A stretch of 6,426 nt of DNA from the NCBI GenBank assembly GCA_013001485.1, contig JABDMN010000323.1:1-6426 (forward strand). Direction: 5' to 3'. The translations under genes and the position numbers were made by a program. This document shows, one piece after another, positions 1-5,443 of this stretch. Under the pieces are notes generated by a model. It made no database searches and was not told the origin of the DNA. It saw only the letters and a program-made list of their open reading frames with translations. Numbering within the stretch: the stretch's first letter is position 1; each line of letters begins with the position of its first letter. The stretch is from Acidimicrobiia bacterium. Its GTDB lineage: Bacteria > Actinomycetota > Acidimicrobiia > Spongiisociales > UBA5794.

Positions 1-774
1 GCCTACCGCAATCTCGACGACATCCTTGCCGCCGCCGATGCTGTGATGGTTGCGCGGGGCGACCTGGGCATCGACGTGTCGTTCGACCGCATGCCGAGGA
101 TCCAGAAGGACATCATCGCCCGGACCAACGCCTACGGCCGTGTCTCCATAACCGCCACCGAGATGCTCGAGTCGATGACCTCTTCGCCTCGGGCAACCCG
201 GGCCGAGGTCACCGATGTGGCCAACGCCGTTCTCGACGGCACCGATGCTGTGATGCTCTCTGCCGAGACCGCCATCGGCCGCTTTCCGGAACGGGCGGTT
301 CGCACGATGGCCCGCATCTGCCTGGAAGCCGAGAAAAGCCCCGACTACGGGCGGCCGCCCGAGGCCGAGTTTCTCGAAGACATCTCGCGGTTTGCGTCTG
401 CGCTCGCCCAGTCGGCGGTTGCGGCTGCCGACAGCCTCGGTCTGCGCGCCGTGGTCGCCTTCACCGAGAGCGGGACCACTGCACGGCTGCTGTCGAAGTA
501 CCGCCCACGAGCCCGGGTGTATGGGTTCACGCCGAGCCTGTCGACATACAACCGGATGGCCATCTACTCGGGCGTCACGCCCATGATGCTCGAGCGGGTG
601 AACTCCACGGACGACATGATCGCTGCCTCGGAGAAGACTCTGCTCGAGCGGAAGGTTCTCGATCCGGGGGAAGGGGCCGTCATCGTTGCCGGGGTTCCGC
701 CCAACCAGCAAGCATCCACCAACCTCATGAAGCTCCACGTGCTTGGCGACGCCACGACCGGGATGCCGCAGTGA
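1..774 (+). CDS. pyk: Pyruvate kinase, C-terminal part (5' end outside window)
   Basis: Pyruvate kinase transfers phosphate from phosphoenolpyruvate to ADP in the last step of glycolysis, in the cytoplasm. The frame is open from base 1, so the gene starts upstream; 257 residues, roughly the C-terminal half of a family member of about 470-480, are present. Visible barrel motifs are ARGDLG (fragment residues 18-23, with the metal-binding Asp), TATEMLESM (51-59, the catalytic-loop signature, usually TATQM) and TRAEVTDVANAVLDGTDAVM followed by LSAETA (usually LSGETA). From about residue 130 the C-terminal alpha/beta domain follows, with AFTESGTTARLLSKYRP and a closing VAGVPP segment. The Glu-for-Gln and Ala-for-Gly changes look like lineage variation rather than decay. 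The gene ends with TGA, 36 bases before the next start, and I see no terminator between. Confidence in the family is very high. Confidence 0.97.
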   Translation, partial: AYRNLDDILAAADAVMVARGDLGIDVSFDRMPRIQKDIIARTNAYGRVSITATEMLESMTSSPRATRAEVTDVANAVLDGTDAVMLSAETAIGRFPERAVRTMARICLEAEKSPDYGRPPEAEFLEDISRFASALAQSAVAAADSLGLRAVVAFTESGTTARLLSKYRPRARVYGFTPSLSTYNRMAIYSGVTPMMLERVNSTDDMIAASEKTLLERKVLDPGEGAVIVAGVPPNQQASTNLMKLHVLGDATTGMPQ

Positions 775-786
775 GCAAGTAGCGTC

Positions 787-796
787 CCGGTACCGG
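787..796. promoter_or_regulatory. 10-bp perfect palindrome CCGGTACCGG just upstream of a -10 box
   Basis: The palindrome ends two bases before the TAGCCT box at 798-803, where a repressor or other dimeric protein could block RNA polymerase. It lies between the pyruvate kinase stop codon and the start of the Nfu-N-like gene. GC-rich palindromes of this length arise by chance, so the operator role is only a suggestion. Confidence 0.25.
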
Positions 797-797
797 T

Positions 798-803
798 TAG
801 CCT
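798..803 (+). promoter_or_regulatory. Putative -10 box (TAGCCT) for a leaderless transcript
   Basis: TAGCCT fits TANNNT, the essential part of actinobacterial -10 elements. The usual distance from a -10 box puts the transcription start at about 810, so the mRNA would begin at or next to the ATG at 811. No Shine-Dalgarno sequence lies upstream of that ATG, which fits leaderless initiation. No convincing -35 is visible. Confidence 0.5.
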
Positions 804-810
804 GGCCTCC

Positions 811-1107
811 ATGGGACAGCAGATCGAGATTTCTTCAGTCGTCACGCTCGACAGCATCGCGCTCTTCGAGACCGATCGGTCGATCACTGGTCAAGACGGG
901 ATCGGCTATGACGCCGCACCCGAGGACTCCACTACGCCCCCGGCCGATCTGGCCGTGCGTTTGTTCGACGCTGTGCCCGGACTCGAGCGTGTTTACGTCG
1001 CCAGCAATCAGGTCACGGCGAAGCGTGCCACCGATTGGGACGAGGACTCGCTGGCCACTGCGAAATCTGTGATTTCAGGTCTGTTCGTCCACTACGTCGC
1101 CAACTGA
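811..1107 (+). CDS. Small protein resembling the Nfu/NifU N-terminal scaffold domain
   Basis: A 98-residue soluble protein with no signal peptide or membrane segment. Residues 46-90 (LAVRLFDAVPGLERVYVASN, then QVTAKRATDWDEDSL and a final helix) follow the pattern of the Nfu N-terminal domain: a helix, 'hydrophobic-x-IPGV-x-x-V-hydrophobic' strand, a second strand ending in a basic residue, an acidic 'DWDEL'-like turn and a last helix. The match is by eye. In full Nfu proteins this domain accompanies a CxxC domain that carries the Fe-S cluster; here there is no cysteine at all, so cluster binding by this chain alone is unlikely. The ATG at 811 is chosen because a -10 box sits seven nucleotides upstream. 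The gene converges on the SARP gene and overlaps its 3' end by 16 bases. Function is unknown; a role in Fe-S or protein assembly would be a guess. Confidence 0.72.
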   Translation: MGQQIEISSVVTLDSIALFETDRSITGQDGIGYDAAPEDSTTPPADLAVRLFDAVPGLERVYVASNQVTAKRATDWDEDSLATAKSVISGLFVHYVAN

Positions 1108-1832
1108 ACCCGACCCGCCACGATCGCGTCGCGGAGATCCTGCAGCTCGGTTCCGGGTTGGATCCTGAGTTCGGCTCGTAAGAACGTCGCGTACTCGTCG
1201 TACGCCCGGAGCGCTTCCGGCTGACGCCCTGATCGGTCAAGAGCCGTCACGAGCTGGCGCCACAGCACCTCACGGAACGGATACTGGGTCACGGCGGCGC
1301 GCAGCGAGGCGACGACCTCGTGGTGGCGTTCGAGATCCAGGTCGGCGTCGAAACAGGTCTCGATGACGTTGAGTCGGATCTCTTCGAGTCGATAGGCCTC
1401 CAGTTGGAGGAACTCACGATCGGCGAGGTCCCCAAATGGAGCACCTCGCCACATTCCCAACGCCTCGAGACACACTGCCCGAACACCAGCCGGGTCGGAC
1501 GAGTCCCCGGCAGTGGAGGCCAATCGCTCGAACCTGGTCGAGTCGACGTCGTCGGGATCAGCATTGAGCGTGTATGAATGACCGTTCCGCGTGATCGCTT
1601 CTAGTCCCAACACACGCCGCAGCCGGGTGATCTGCGAATGCAGAGAGTGCTCAGGGTCGCTGGGCGGGTGGTCGCCCCACGCCTCGTCGATCAGCAGGTC
1701 CTGAGAAACCGCGTGGTTGGCAGCGATGAGCAGACCTGCCAGGACCGACCGGGTGATCGGCCCACCTGGGGCTTCGAGGCCCTGGGGAGTGCGCACCTGG
1801 ATCGGCCCAAGAACGAGATACGTGCATTCCAC
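1092..1832 (-). CDS. SARP-type transcriptional regulator (winged helix + BTAD domain)
   Basis: A 246-residue regulator with the compact architecture of Streptomyces antibiotic regulatory proteins such as DnrI and RedD, without the extra ATPase or cyclase domains of larger relatives. Residues 1-90 form an OmpR-like winged helix: YLVLGPIQV at the start, IDEAWGDHPP, and SLHSQITRLRRVLG as the likely recognition helix region, then the GHSYTL wing. Residues 91-240 are the all-helical bacterial transcriptional activator domain, with FERLA, ALGMWRGAPFGDLAD, LEEIRLNVIE, YPFREVLWRQLVTAL and RSGRQPEALRAYDEY. The GTG at 1832 is preferred because it places the protein start just before the first strand, as in relatives; the open frame runs on to 1985, but that 51-residue extension has no family match. 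These proteins usually bind direct heptamer repeats at an 11-bp period and recruit RNA polymerase. The divergent membrane-protein gene is its obvious candidate target. Confidence 0.92.
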   Translation of the reverse strand: MECTYLVLGPIQVRTPQGLEAPGGPITRSVLAGLLIAANHAVSQDLLIDEAWGDHPPSDPEHSLHSQITRLRRVLGLEAITRNGHSYTLNADPDDVDSTRFERLASTAGDSSDPAGVRAVCLEALGMWRGAPFGDLADREFLQLEAYRLEEIRLNVIETCFDADLDLERHHEVVASLRAAVTQYPFREVLWRQLVTALDRSGRQPEALRAYDEYATFLRAELRIQPGTELQDLRDAIVAGRVQLAT

Positions 1833-1929
1833 CGTGTCTTCAGTTGACCGGACGGGAGACCGACTCACCAGGGCCACATGGCAAATGCAAGGTCCACGCA
1901 AAGGCGAAGCGTGTGCCTGCCACAACCCC

Positions 1930-1958
1930 CGGTGTCTCGTCTGTGTCCCCGGGGTGCC
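1930..1958 (+). promoter_or_regulatory. Three 7-mers at 11-bp period: candidate SARP binding site
   Basis: CGGTGTC (1930-1936), CTGTGTC (1941-1947) and GGGTGCC (1952-1958) are spaced exactly 11 bp apart, leaving 4-bp gaps. The first two agree at 6 of 7 positions; the third agrees with the first at 5 of 7. SARP regulators are known to bind heptameric direct repeats at this helical-turn spacing, and a SARP gene lies next door. The site ends 25 bases before the ATG at 1984, closer to the start codon than is usual for an activator site. Confidence 0.4.
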
Positions 1959-1970
1959 ACGTTGGCGAGG

Positions 1971-1978
1971 AAAGGAGG
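1971..1978 (+). promoter_or_regulatory. Strong Shine-Dalgarno sequence (AAAGGAGG)
   Basis: A near-perfect anti-16S match with a 5-nt gap to the ATG at 1984. It fixes the start of the membrane repeat protein and rules out the long upstream extension of that frame. It contrasts with the plus-strand genes at 811, 4654 and 5444, which have none. Confidence 0.9.
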
Positions 1979-1983
1979 AGGCC

Positions 1984-2466
1984 ATGACACAGACACTCGA
2001 ACGTCAGACAATCAAGGTTCGGCCTCCCCAGAGGGAACTGCCTCCGAGGATCGAGCCCGTTTCGCAGCGTCGTGGGTACTTCGCCTGGATGGTGTCCCTG
2101 GTCGTCCTCCTCGTGATCGCTGCGGCCGGCTTCATCGCGCTGCAGTACATCGAGGAGACAGAGGTTCTTCCGGCCAGCGGCGAGTCCGTTTATGCGGAGT
2201 ACGACTGGTACGAGAACCTCGAAGGGTTCTATCTGGCACCTCCGGCCGCCGTAGCCAGCGGTGAGTCGGTGTATTCGGGCTTTGGCTGGTACCAGAATCT
2301 CGAGGGCTTCTATCTCGCCCCTCCGGCCCCGGTCGGCATGGGTGAGATGGTGTACTCGGAGTTCGATTGGTACTCCGATCTCGGGATGTACCTGAGGCCG
2401 CCGTTCTCGACGGCCCAGTTCGCCATCCCGCAGTGGCCGCAGGAGATCATCCAGGGACCTCATTGA
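1984..2466 (+). CDS. Single-pass membrane protein with three tandem aromatic-rich 27-residue repeats
   Basis: A 160-residue protein I do not recognise. Residues 1-33 are a basic, proline-rich tail (net positive, RR at 29-30) that should stay in the cytoplasm. Residues 34-56 are one hydrophobic membrane helix (AWMVSLVVLLVIAAAGF and onward). The rest should be outside the cell: an acidic linker EETE, then repeats at 64-90, 91-117 and 118-143 built on GESVY, a WY pair and NLEGFYLAPP. The third copy is the most diverged and one residue shorter (GMYLRPP). A 17-residue tail rich in Q, P and I closes the protein. No cysteines, sortase signal or lipobox are present. The start is set by the strong AAAGGAGG. 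The gene is divergent from the SARP regulator and ends before a terminator, so it is probably transcribed alone. A cell-surface or wall-contact role is inferred from topology only. Confidence 0.88.
   Translation: MTQTLERQTIKVRPPQRELPPRIEPVSQRRGYFAWMVSLVVLLVIAAAGFIALQYIEETEVLPASGESVYAEYDWYENLEGFYLAPPAAVASGESVYSGFGWYQNLEGFYLAPPAPVGMGEMVYSEFDWYSDLGMYLRPPFSTAQFAIPQWPQEIIQGPH
2173..2412 (+). repeat. Three in-frame coding repeats (81, 81 and 78 bp)
   Basis: Units lie at 2173-2253, 2254-2334 and 2335-2412. Units 1 and 2 share 21 of 27 residues by my count, yet 9 of those shared residues use different synonymous codons. Unit 3 keeps GE, VY, F/Y-D-WY, L, YL and PP. The pattern suggests an old duplication held by selection on the protein rather than recent DNA slippage. 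Confidence 0.92.
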
Positions 2467-2520
2467 GATCGCTCTCATGACAACCAAAGACAAATGACAT
2501 CGGCTTCCTCGCCGAGTCGG

Positions 2521-2548
2521 GAGCGGGCCCTCCGGGGCCCGCTTCTTT
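2521..2548 (+). terminator. Rho-independent terminator after the membrane repeat protein
   Basis: An 8-bp perfect stem, GCGGGCCC (2523-2530) and GGGCCCGC (2535-2542), with a 4-nt TCCG loop and a TTCTTT tail (2543-2548). The tail lies on the plus side, so it mainly ends the upstream gene. Read on the minus strand it is followed by CTCCCGACTC rather than a T run, so it should be weak for the convergent VanW gene. A second small hairpin, TCGGC/GCCGA (2500-2504 with 2511-2515), precedes it. Confidence 0.85.
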
Positions 2549-2551
2549 GTG

Positions 2552-4573
2552 TCAGGACTCTTCGTCTGGGGGTGGCTCGTCAGGTGGAGGTTCGACGTAG
2601 ACGCCCGGTGCGATCGTGATGATCGTCTCGGCGGCTGCGAAACCGATGAGGTCCTGGGTCTGCACGATGCCTTCTTGGGCAGGGTCGGCGACGTCGACTG
2701 GCGTCGCCACTGTGGCGATGAAGCCTGCTGCCTCGAGGGCGGCCACCGCATCGGCGACAGGCAATCCGACAACGGCGGGGATTTCGATCGGGCATTCCTC
2801 GCCCGTGTACAGGGGGTCGTCCTCGGGGATCTCGCACGGGTGGATGCGGACCTTCATCGGCTTCATGACGTAGGACCACGCCCAGTCCTGCTCGATCACT
2901 TCACCGTCGGGCATCTCCATGAACCGGGTCACTCGTGCGGTCCAGCCTGTGAGTCCGTCGTCCTCGGTGACGGGCTCGCCCGGGTTCACCAGCGGGTCGG
3001 GGATGTACTCGGTCGTCGGCTCCCGGTACGAGTAGCGGCCCGAGGTCTCGGACGTGCAGGTGCGACCGCCGTTGTTGCCCCAGAACTCAACCGTGATGGT
3101 GGTGTCGGTGTACTTGGTGTCGATGAGCACTACTGCGTCGCTGTCGTTGCGGAACTTGAGGTCGATGGTCGGCCAGTTGACCGTGGCCTCCCTTACGACG
3201 GGGTAGCGCGAGAAGTACTGCGAATGCGGCTTGTGTTCCACGTCCTCGTAGCAACCGAAGAACACAGCGTTGTAGATGGTCGTGGCGAACTGGCTGACGC
3301 CTCCGCCGATGGCATCGATCAGCTCACCACCGGGACCGATCATGCCGCCTTCGACGTAGCCCTTGTCCCGTGTGCGCTCGCCGGCCGTGCCGTTCAGCGA
3401 GAAGATCTCGCCGGGCCAGACGACGGTCCCGTCGACAGCATCGGCCATCAGATGGATGTTGGTGACACGTCCCTGGCAGCACGGGTGTTTGGTCGTGAAC
3501 TCGCTCACCTTGGAGAAGGGGCCCATCGCCTCGGCGTCGGCGGTGGTGAAACCGGCGGGGTCGCCGTCGGCGAACGGGAAATCGGCCGTGCGAGCGACGC
3601 GGCGTGCTGCTTCATCAAGCACGGATGTCACGGCTGTGACATCGAGCTTGGTCCCGCTCCGGCTCGGGATGATGTCGATTCCGCCTTCTTCGACGAGCAC
3701 GAATGCAGCGTCACGCGGTGGCTGCTCGATCTGCGTTGTGTACGTGGAGAGAAGCTCGGCGACAGCTTCCTCATCGAACCACAACTCGATGGTCGTCGGT
3801 GAGTTCTCGATGACCTCGGACCGAAGAGCGGACGCCAGTCCGTACGACGTGAACAGGATCGAAACCTCCGGATCGGCTGCAGCCAGCACGATGGGCTCGG
3901 AGATCAGCAAGTTGGCTTCTTCGACGGCTGCGTCGATGTCGGCATCGGAGAGGCGGGGATTCACCGATTCGATGTCGAGTGTCACGGGGAGTCGGCTGTC
4001 AGCGGTGAGGGACTCGAGCACCAGATCGGCGGCGCCGTCACGAGCGATCCGGCTGCCCGCCCTGGGGTATTGGGCAACAGCAACACCTGCCTCGATCTCC
4101 ACTCCGCCATCGAACGCGGGCTCATCGATCGAACCCTCTTCGAAGGACTCCAGCGCTTCCTCGACGAGGTCCTCGTCGACCCCGTAGCTGACCTCAATGG
4201 CCTCGGTGCCCCGCAGGCTTCCCGCCCAGGCCAGGAAGTCGCCGACGCCGCCAGAGCGGTTTGCGGTCAGCGCTTCGGCAACGGCTGCCTCCTCGTCGAA
4301 GCCAAGGTCGACCGTCGTTCCCGAGAGGGCATAGGTATCTCCGGCCACCACGAATGTCGCAGTTCGAGCCTGGACGTCGTCCTCATGGGCTCGCAGCAGA
4401 TCGAGAGCGTCCGCTTCGGACAGGCCGCCGACGGGTATCCCATCGACGGTGACGTTGCGAGCGATCTCACCCGAGCCCGCGGCGCGATCGACGGCATACG
4501 CAACCACCGGCAGCAGCAGGAGCAGAGCCGGGATGGCAATGAGTAGCCAGAGACGAGTGGTGCGCGAAATCAA
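2552..4573 (-). CDS. VanW family cell-envelope protein with C-terminal PASTA domain
   Basis: A 673-residue membrane-anchored protein. Residues 7-28 are a hydrophobic anchor after a short basic start. About 78-340 hold two divergent repeats of the PG_binding_4 type, proposed peptidoglycan-binding modules. Residues 356-500 are the VanW domain: TNIHLMADAVDGTVVWPGEI, FSLNGTAGERTRDKGY, IGGGVSQFATTIYNAVFFG and PHSQYFSRYP with REATVNW. Serine replaces the cysteine often seen in GGGxCQ; I believe this occurs in actinobacterial members. Residues 501-580 resemble a G5-like beta region. Residues 594-658 are one PASTA domain (IPAVVGLPVADAVAALEAAG, TQDLIG), a fold that binds peptidoglycan fragments or beta-lactams. 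A PPPDEPPPDEES tail ends the protein. The TTG at 4573 is chosen because it alone keeps the full anchor. VanW's biochemical activity is unsettled. VanW sits in some vancomycin-resistance clusters, but no vanHAX-type genes are present here, so resistance should not be inferred. Confidence 0.94.
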   Translation of the reverse strand: MISRTTRLWLLIAIPALLLLLPVVAYAVDRAAGSGEIARNVTVDGIPVGGLSEADALDLLRAHEDDVQARTATFVVAGDTYALSGTTVDLGFDEEAAVAEALTANRSGGVGDFLAWAGSLRGTEAIEVSYGVDEDLVEEALESFEEGSIDEPAFDGGVEIEAGVAVAQYPRAGSRIARDGAADLVLESLTADSRLPVTLDIESVNPRLSDADIDAAVEEANLLISEPIVLAAADPEVSILFTSYGLASALRSEVIENSPTTIELWFDEEAVAELLSTYTTQIEQPPRDAAFVLVEEGGIDIIPSRSGTKLDVTAVTSVLDEAARRVARTADFPFADGDPAGFTTADAEAMGPFSKVSEFTTKHPCCQGRVTNIHLMADAVDGTVVWPGEIFSLNGTAGERTRDKGYVEGGMIGPGGELIDAIGGGVSQFATTIYNAVFFGCYEDVEHKPHSQYFSRYPVVREATVNWPTIDLKFRNDSDAVVLIDTKYTDTTITVEFWGNNGGRTCTSETSGRYSYREPTTEYIPDPLVNPGEPVTEDDGLTGWTARVTRFMEMPDGEVIEQDWAWSYVMKPMKVRIHPCEIPEDDPLYTGEECPIEIPAVVGLPVADAVAALEAAGFIATVATPVDVADPAQEGIVQTQDLIGFAAAETIITIAPGVYVEPPPDEPPPDEES

Positions 4574-4604
4574 GACGTGGCCCAGAGAGGAGTCGAGGAC
4601 TGTC

Positions 4605-4610
4605 AGTGTA
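4605..4610 (-). promoter_or_regulatory. Putative -10 box (TACACT) for the VanW gene
   Basis: On the minus strand TACACT would start transcription near 4598, giving a leader of about 25 nt before the TTG at 4573. The leader has no clear Shine-Dalgarno sequence, and no well-spaced -35 is visible. It lies 31 bases from the oppositely directed TACGAT box at 4642, making this 80-bp gap (4574-4653) a compact divergent promoter. Confidence 0.4.
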
Positions 4611-4641
4611 GGTCAGGTCTGGGCATGTCGGGTCCAATCGA

Positions 4642-4647
4642 TACGAT
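4642..4647 (+). promoter_or_regulatory. Putative -10 box (TACGAT) for a leaderless transcript
   Basis: TACGAT ends 6 nt before the GTG at 4654, so the predicted transcription start coincides with the start codon. No Shine-Dalgarno sequence is present upstream. The box overlaps an ATCGAT palindrome (4637-4642). Confidence 0.6.
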
Positions 4648-4653
4648 GCGGTC

Positions 4654-5421
4654 GTGATTGTGTTCCCGGCCATTCCCGACGGTGAGCCCGTCGTCGTGAG
4701 TGCCTCCACCTATACGACGTACCGGAAGTGTCCGGAGCAGGCGGTAGGTCGGCTGCGTGGCGAGTATTCGGCTGACACCACAGTTGGTTTCGTCGGGGGG
4801 TTGGCCCACCGCGTGTTTGCGCGACACCTCAAGCAGGGACCCATCGCCAAGGAGGATTTCGATCAGGCGTGTCGCGAGGAGATCGGAACGGCGATGAACC
4901 CGAAAGTCGGCTCCCTCGGCCTGAAGCCGTCGAGTCTCAAGCCAATCATTGCTCAGGTGGGCGATCTCTACGACCGGTTCCAGAAGGTCGCCCTCAGCGG
5001 CTGTCGTGACGTCGAGGTGACCCTCGAGGCAACCCCGGCCGAAGGTGTCGTGATCAGGGGCATCGTCGACGCGGTGTTCGATGGAGACGATGGTGGGGTG
5101 GTGCTTCGTGATTGGAAGACGGGACAGGTCGGTGCAGTTGCGGATCAGCTCGCCTTCTACGGCATGTTGTGGACCCTGGTCCACGGTGAGCCCCCTGAGG
5201 GCCTCGATGCCTTCTCAGTGAAGACCGGCGAGACCTACCTGGAGCGCCCAACTCGGGCGGCCCTGCAGGCAACCGCCGATGACGTGGCGCAGTTTGTCAC
5301 CATCGCCCGCCAGTCCTTCGCCGACGGAACGGCGCTGAAGACAGCCGGTCCGTGGTGCCGCTACTGCCCCTTGCTCGAGAACTGTTCGGAGGGCAGGGCC
5401 GCTGTGACCGTGAACGGCTGA
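4654..5421 (+). CDS. PD-(D/E)XK nuclease, RecB/Cas4-like, with Fe-S cysteine signature
   Basis: A 255-residue predicted DNA exonuclease-type protein, the size of stand-alone Cas4-like proteins. The N-terminus has SASTYTTYRKCPEQ with Cys26. His52 in GLAHRVF corresponds to the early family His. The catalytic core is GIVDAVFDGD with Asp139, then Asp153 and Lys155 in RDWKTG, then Gln165 and Tyr169 in QLAFYGML. Near the C-terminus, Cys235-x2-Cys238-x5-Cys244 in GPWCRYCPLLENC, together with Cys26, matches the four-cysteine [4Fe-4S] arrangement of Cas4 and AddB. All catalytic and cluster residues appear intact. The GTG at 4654 is favoured by the -10 box six bases upstream. There is no CRISPR array and no other cas gene here, so a role in DNA repair or end processing is more likely than spacer acquisition; substrate and partners cannot be told. 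The amidase gene follows 22 bases later. Confidence 0.9.
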   Translation: MIVFPAIPDGEPVVVSASTYTTYRKCPEQAVGRLRGEYSADTTVGFVGGLAHRVFARHLKQGPIAKEDFDQACREEIGTAMNPKVGSLGLKPSSLKPIIAQVGDLYDRFQKVALSGCRDVEVTLEATPAEGVVIRGIVDAVFDGDDGGVVLRDWKTGQVGAVADQLAFYGMLWTLVHGEPPEGLDAFSVKTGETYLERPTRAALQATADDVAQFVTIARQSFADGTALKTAGPWCRYCPLLENCSEGRAAVTVNG

Positions 5422-5428
5422 CGGGTGC

Positions 5429-5434
5429 GATAAT
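5429..5434 (+). promoter_or_regulatory. Putative -10 box (GATAAT) for the amidase gene
   Basis: GATAAT differs from TATAAT at one position. It predicts a transcription start near 5441, only about 3 nt before the ATG at 5444. The leader, CCCCGGCCC, has no Shine-Dalgarno sequence. The gene may therefore have its own promoter as well as any read-through from the nuclease gene. Reading the box as TAATCC (5431-5436) would give a start at 5443. Confidence 0.55.
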
Positions 5435-5443
5435 CCCCGGCCC

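Larger units (their letters stand above)
1833..1983. promoter_or_regulatory. Divergent intergenic region between SARP and membrane repeat protein
   Basis: This 151-bp region must carry promoters for both flanking genes unless they start inside a neighbouring gene. It has no TA dinucleotide, so neither strand can offer a standard TANNNT -10 box. Possible RNA hairpins on the plus strand are CACGC/GCGTG (1895-1899 with 1909-1913), ACCCCCGG/CCGGGGT with one bulge (1925-1932 with 1949-1955) and GCCA/TGGC (1956-1959 with 1963-1966). Hairpins this short are common in GC-rich DNA and I do not match them to a known riboswitch. A TTGACC at 1844-1849 could be a -35 for the plus strand, but no matching -10 follows it. 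Confidence 0.5.

Noticed and set aside
1881..1932. GCAAA and ACGCAAAGGC motifs recalling the c-di-GMP-I (GEMM) riboswitch
   Set aside because: Only 10 bases separate the two motifs, too few for the tetraloop stem that class needs, and the receptor-helix half of the consensus is absent. A covariance-model search (Rfam RF01051) would settle it.
1717..1983. Upstream extension of the membrane repeat protein frame into the SARP gene
   Set aside because: A strong AAAGGAGG sits 5 nt before the ATG at 1984, and the extension is antisense to the SARP coding sequence.
1833..1985. 51-codon upstream extension of the SARP reading frame
   Set aside because: The extension has no family similarity, would overlap the start of the divergent gene, and the GTG at 1832 fits the usual SARP N-terminus.
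1840..2772. 310-codon open frame on the minus strand, opposite the membrane repeat protein
   Set aside because: It runs through the intergenic region, the terminator hairpin and the end of the VanW gene. Its composition (many H, R, P, S) is that of a shadow frame.
2549..3802. 417-codon open frame on the plus strand, opposite the VanW gene
   Set aside because: It lies wholly inside a well-supported VanW/PASTA gene, its translation has no recognisable domain and is rich in H, D, R and G, typical of antisense frames in GC-rich DNA.
4070..4546. 158-codon plus-strand frame opposite the N-terminal half of the VanW gene
   Set aside because: Antisense shadow of a confident gene, with no domain and no start signals.
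2552..4573. Vancomycin-resistance cluster
   Set aside because: VanW domains are widespread in cell-envelope proteins; there is no vanH, vanA, vanX or VanS/VanR gene here.
4654..5421. Calling the nuclease cas4
   Set aside because: Motifs match the Cas4/RecB superfamily, but there are no other cas genes or array in the window, so the specific name is not supported.
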